NCBI GenBank assembly: GCA_005882905.1
Contig: VBBG01000186.1
Coordinates: 1 to 15,135, forward strand
Origin: Candidatus Bathyarchaeota archaeon
GTDB taxonomy: Archaea; Thermoproteota; Bathyarchaeia; 40CM-2-53-6
Direction of reading: 5' to 3'
DNA: 15,135 nt
The position numbers and the translations under genes were made by a program. Numbering within the stretch: the stretch's first letter is position 1; every line of letters begins with the position of its first letter. This document shows positions 12,677-15,135 of this stretch, one piece after another. The notes below the pieces were generated by a model that worked only from the letters and a program-made list of their open reading frames with translations, made no database searches and was not told where the DNA came from.

Positions 12677-13921
12677 GTGAGCTTAGCCAACTGGTTCGTA
12701 TTCGGCCTCACGATCTTGTTTCTGGCCTACTTCGCCTATGCCACTCCGATCATCGTTATGGGGGTGTGGCGTTACAAGAAGCGGGGCTTCGGCGAGGATC
12801 CGGGCGAGGACTGGGACCCCCCAAACGTGTCCGTCCTAGTACCGGTAAAGAACGAGGAGAAGGTAATCGGAAGACTACTAGAATCACTGGTCCGTCTGGA
12901 ATATCCTAGAGAGAACTTGGAGGTGATAGTTGTCGAGGATGAGTCTGTAGACCGGACCTTGGAGATCTGTAGAGGATATTCCCAGAGATATCCATGGATC
13001 AAAGTCTTTCACCGCGACTCGAGTCTCGGGAAGGGCGACGCGCTCAACTATGCCTTCCACCAGTCCAAGGGAGAGATAATTGCGACGTTTGATGCGGACG
13101 ATATTCCCGAGCCGCTGGCTGTGACGAAGGCTCTCAGATACTTCAACAATCCGGAGACTGGAGCGGTGCATGGTTACCACAGGGTCTTGAATCTGCGTGA
13201 GAGCGTCGTGTCGAGGCTGGCCGCGTACGAGAATTTCGTGTATCGGTTGTCCAACGATGGAAAGTATGCGTTGAGGCTCTTCGTCACATTCTCCGGATCT
13301 AACACATTCTTTCGGAGGAGCGCGCTGGAAAGGGTTGGACTCTGGGATGCAAAGTCGCTGGTTGAGGACGCGGAGTTGTCCGTGAGGTTTGCTAGGGCGC
13401 ACATCGCAACTAGACTGGCTCCGGTCGAGTGCTGGCAAGAGATGCCTGCCAAGGTCGGCAGCCTGTTCCGTCAGCGGATTCGCTGGTCTGGTGGGAACAT
13501 GTTGACGGGGATCAAGCACTGGGACGCCTGGAGGTCCATGTCGCTGGTGAAGGCGTTGGATATGCAGGTGTTGATGATGAGCCCGATACTGGCGGTGTTG
13601 ACGTTTGCTGCCTGGCTGATCCTCGGACTCGGGATAGTGAGGGTGGGACTGCCCCTCGGCACACTACTGCCATTGTTGTCTGTCATGGTGGTGCTCAACC
13701 TCGTCTACGTTGGGAGCCTGCTTGCTGCTGTCTTCTCTTCGGCAAGGAACGACGTGGTCTCGCATCTAGGCCTAGTCGTGGCGACCTATCCCTACGCTAC
13801 CCTCGTCTCTCTCGCGAATCTTGCCGCGATGGTCCTGATACTACGAAAGGGGGCGAGGCTCTGGCTGAAGACCGAGAAGACGGGCTACGTGGACGAGCAG
13901 ATACGCCCGTCCAGCTTCTGA
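12677..13921 (+). CDS. Membrane-bound processive family 2 glycosyltransferase
   Basis: A 414-residue GT2 enzyme that would polymerise or add sugars from nucleotide-sugar donors at the cytoplasmic membrane face. One N-terminal membrane helix (about residues 6-30) precedes the GT-A domain. VSVLVPVKNEEKVI (51-64) is its first strand, VIVVEDES (83-90) holds the UDP-binding acid, FDADD (138-142) the D-x-D metal site, LVEDAELS (228-235) the catalytic acid, and QRIRW (266-270) the Q-x-x-RW motif typical of processive synthases. About three hydrophobic helices follow (near 292-318, 325-353 and 362-388). LKTEKTGYV near the end resembles the usual C-terminal W-x-KT-x-R patch. The start is GTG 12677. 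No other glycan genes adjoin it, so the product polymer is unknown. Confidence 0.9.
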   Translation: MSLANWFVFGLTILFLAYFAYATPIIVMGVWRYKKRGFGEDPGEDWDPPNVSVLVPVKNEEKVIGRLLESLVRLEYPRENLEVIVVEDESVDRTLEICRGYSQRYPWIKVFHRDSSLGKGDALNYAFHQSKGEIIATFDADDIPEPLAVTKALRYFNNPETGAVHGYHRVLNLRESVVSRLAAYENFVYRLSNDGKYALRLFVTFSGSNTFFRRSALERVGLWDAKSLVEDAELSVRFARAHIATRLAPVECWQEMPAKVGSLFRQRIRWSGGNMLTGIKHWDAWRSMSLVKALDMQVLMMSPILAVLTFAAWLILGLGIVRVGLPLGTLLPLLSVMVVLNLVYVGSLLAAVFSSARNDVVSHLGLVVATYPYATLVSLANLAAMVLILRKGARLWLKTEKTGYVDEQIRPSSF

Positions 13922-13962
13922 CCCGGAAAGATAATTGTTATTTGCTCGAAAATGATGGAAAG

Positions 13963-13971
13963 AACTAAAAG
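13963..13971 (+). promoter_or_regulatory. TATA-like box (AACTAAAAG) for the winged-helix gene
   Basis: AACTAAAAG at 13963-13971 predicts a start near 13990-13997, a short distance before the TTG at 14007. Confidence 0.35.
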
Positions 13972-14006
13972 CATTCTCCCCTCTCGACCGTTCTCGTAGA
14001 ACATCG

Positions 14007-14267
14007 TTGAACCCGAGGCCTCGCGACTCCCTCGTCATCATACGGGATATTCTACAGGTAGCGGCGCGGAGGGCGTCGAAGACGGAGATCGTCTACCGGT
14101 CAAATATCAACTTCGTCGCCGCCGAGAGGTACATCTCGCGACTCTTGCTTCGGGGGATGCTGGAGACAGTGGTCGAGGAGGGAAAGTCGAAGTTCCAGAC
14201 GACCCTGCTGGGAATGGAGGCGCTCTCCAAGCTGACCGAGATCCAGCGGCTGTTCGAAGGCGCGTAA
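14007..14267 (+). CDS. Small winged-helix DNA-binding protein
   Basis: An 86-residue single winged-helix domain of the type common in archaea (HTH_45-like). SLVIIRDILQVAARRASKTE is helix 1, then EIVYRSNINFVAAERYISRL spans helix 2 and the recognition helix. LRGMLETVVEEGKSKFQTTL forms the beta-hairpin wing, with LGMEALSKLTEIQRLF closing the domain. The pattern R-S-N-(I/L)-N-F, then Y-(I/L)-x-x-L, is typical of this group. The start is TTG 14007; no ATG gives the whole first helix. The gene lies 85 nt after the glycosyltransferase, with its own TATA-like box. Likely a transcription regulator; the target is unknown. Confidence 0.8.
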   Translation: MNPRPRDSLVIIRDILQVAARRASKTEIVYRSNINFVAAERYISRLLLRGMLETVVEEGKSKFQTTLLGMEALSKLTEIQRLFEGA

Positions 14268-14570
14268 CGCCAGAAAGGCACTTTTGTGTCGCGAGGATCA
14301 ACGTTTTTGAGATTTTTGGAGGGTGGTCACTCCAGTTGAAGCTTTTATGGGCGAGTCGTCCGATTCAGGGCGTAGAATAGCCTGGTCGCGCGTTTTCGCT
14401 ATCGCGTAGGTCAGCGTGCAGGTCAACGTGAAGAGTGCGCGAGGTCAAATCGGCTGATTGGATTCGAGATCTGGGCTTATTCTGGGCGAGTCTACTGGTT
14501 TTCTGGCCGATTGTTCACGAAAATGTTCGTTGGTGGTGGAGTGCTGTTTCTGTTAGGGCGATGCTTAGAA
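14268..14570. other. 303-nt intergenic region with T-tracts, a TATA box and the dispersed repeat
   Basis: Just after the winged-helix stop, ACTTTTGTG and GTTTTTGAGATTTTT (to about 14318) could terminate its transcript. GCTTTTATG at 14341-14349 is a plus-strand TATA-like box that would start an RNA near 14370, some 45 nt before repeat copy B (14416-14481). I see only a 20-codon ORF (from ATG 14347), which I do not call. Confidence 0.45.
14416..14481 (+). repeat. Dispersed repeat, copy B
   Basis: This is the plus-strand copy of the 66-nt element also present on the minus strand at 2337-2402 (about 80% identity by hand count). Here AGGTCA occurs a third time just upstream, at 14408-14413. A TATA-like box at 14341-14349 lies upstream in the same orientation, so this copy could be transcribed as part of a small RNA. 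Confidence 0.65.
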
Positions 14571-15098
14571 CTAGACGATTATCACTCTGAACGAGTAGGG
14601 AGAAGATGGAAGGGAGTTCGTTCCAATGTCGAACTTGCAGTCTATCATCTGGCCGTCTACAGATGGTGAGGGTGTCTGGATGCACAAGGGTCCGTAGACT
14701 GTCGAACCCAGGACAAATGTCACATTGAACTGGGCGTTTGACGGAACTGTCGAGGTCGAGTTCACCTGGATGGCATAGACGAAGTGCCCAGCAGTGATGT
14801 TGGTATTCTCCACGCCCGGCGAGGGGCTGAAAGTAACAGGGGCGGAGCACGAGGTGCCGTTACTAGTTGATCCAGTTGAAGCAACGGAGAATCCTTTGTC
14901 TGTCGCAAGGAGAGAGTTCGTAACATTCACGGCTGAACCGACTTGTGCCTGGTACGTGGTGGTGCTGACTGTGATGCTCGCTGCGAAGACCAGCGCCAGG
15001 AGTGTTAGGCAGACTTTCCCGGCTACTAGCCAGCCAGCCCTCTCGATAAGACGAACATGACGAGATGTTTTTCCCAACTTTGTCAATGCAAAGTTCAC
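14571..15098 (-). CDS. Secreted or membrane-anchored protein of unknown function
   Basis: I do not recognise this 175-residue protein. The N-terminus is positively charged (KLGKTSRHVRLIERAGW) and is followed by one hydrophobic segment (about residues 24-43, VAGKVCLTLLALVFAASITV), a signal anchor or signal peptide. The remaining 130 residues are rich in Ser, Thr, Asn and Val with repeated short strands, as in extracellular beta-sandwich proteins. Three cysteines (in TSCSAP, PLCIQT and IDCKF) and several N-x-S/T sites suggest disulfide bonding and glycosylation outside the cell. The start is GTG 15098. A perfect inverted repeat (15100-15124) lies immediately upstream. It might be a substrate of the nearby glycosyltransferase, but this is speculation. 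Confidence 0.65.
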   Translation of the reverse strand: MNFALTKLGKTSRHVRLIERAGWLVAGKVCLTLLALVFAASITVSTTTYQAQVGSAVNVTNSLLATDKGFSVASTGSTSNGTSCSAPVTFSPSPGVENTNITAGHFVYAIQVNSTSTVPSNAQFNVTFVLGSTVYGPLCIQTPSPSVDGQMIDCKFDIGTNSLPSSPYSFRVIIV

Positions 15099-15099
15099 G

Positions 15100-15124
15100 C
15101 TGAGATTAGGCTAAGAAATCTCAG
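15100..15124. repeat. Perfect 8-bp inverted repeat directly upstream of the secreted-protein gene
   Basis: CTGAGATT (15100-15107) and AATCTCAG (15117-15124) are separated by 9 nt. The repeat begins two bases before the GTG start and covers the expected core promoter. It is either an operator for a dimeric regulator or, if transcribed, a hairpin blocking the start. Confidence 0.5.
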
Positions 15125-15135
15125 TAACTCCAAAA

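Noticed and set aside
1..15135. CRISPR arrays, insertion sequences or prophage genes
   Set aside because: I saw no regularly spaced repeats, transposase motifs or phage structural genes; the only repeats are short and dispersed.

Overview
The window is archaeal. It carries archaeal-type ribosomal proteins in the archaeal order (SPOUT methyltransferase, uL3, uL4, uL23, uL2, uS19), an archease followed by the RNA ligase RtcB, an archaeal-type TyrRS, a bifunctional PGI/PMI, and TATA-like boxes 25-35 bases ahead of many starts, several of which look leaderless. TyrRS and uL2 look most like Thermoproteota (TACK) proteins as I remember them; I cannot place the lineage more precisely.

Layout. 1-1838: the last codons of an OB-fold ssDNA-binding protein, a convergent HD-domain hydrolase, and a divergent crotonase-family enzyme. 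1839-2718: a gene-poor stretch with a 36-residue zinc-finger ORF, a perfect hairpin, one copy of a dispersed repeat, a pyrimidine-rich tract and a tRNA-Ser(UGA)-like fragment. 2719-4851: archease and RtcB, which together ligate spliced tRNA exons. 4855-5846 (minus): a PGI/PMI gene broken into two frames. 5904-9964: the ribosomal block, with uL2 broken and missing a conserved piece. 9965-10289: a strongly structured non-coding region. 10290-11892: TyrRS, interrupted by 23 nt, and a small Toprim protein. 12057-12281 (minus): a ribbon-helix-helix regulator with a repeat-rich upstream region. 12677-14267: a membrane GT2 glycosyltransferase and a small winged-helix protein. 14268-15124: the second dispersed-repeat copy and a membrane-anchored secreted protein on the minus strand.

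The most interesting signal is in TyrRS. A 23-nt segment lies between the codons for GFECSG and MMHVGQ, just before the HIGH-like motif. It is bounded by a 7-nt direct repeat (CGGAATG), contains a 7-bp hairpin, and can fold with its flanks into a bulge-helix-bulge-like structure. Removing exactly 23 nt restores one continuous 361-residue enzyme. This fits a very short archaeal mRNA intron; translational bypassing between matched GGA codons and a sequence error are the rivals. RtcB and archease, which would join BHB-cut exons, are encoded 6 kb away.

Caution: PGI/PMI and uL2 are also out of frame, and both appear to have lost sequence. A broken uL2 is not credible in a living cell, so clone or assembly errors must be excluded before any of the three disruptions is read as biology.
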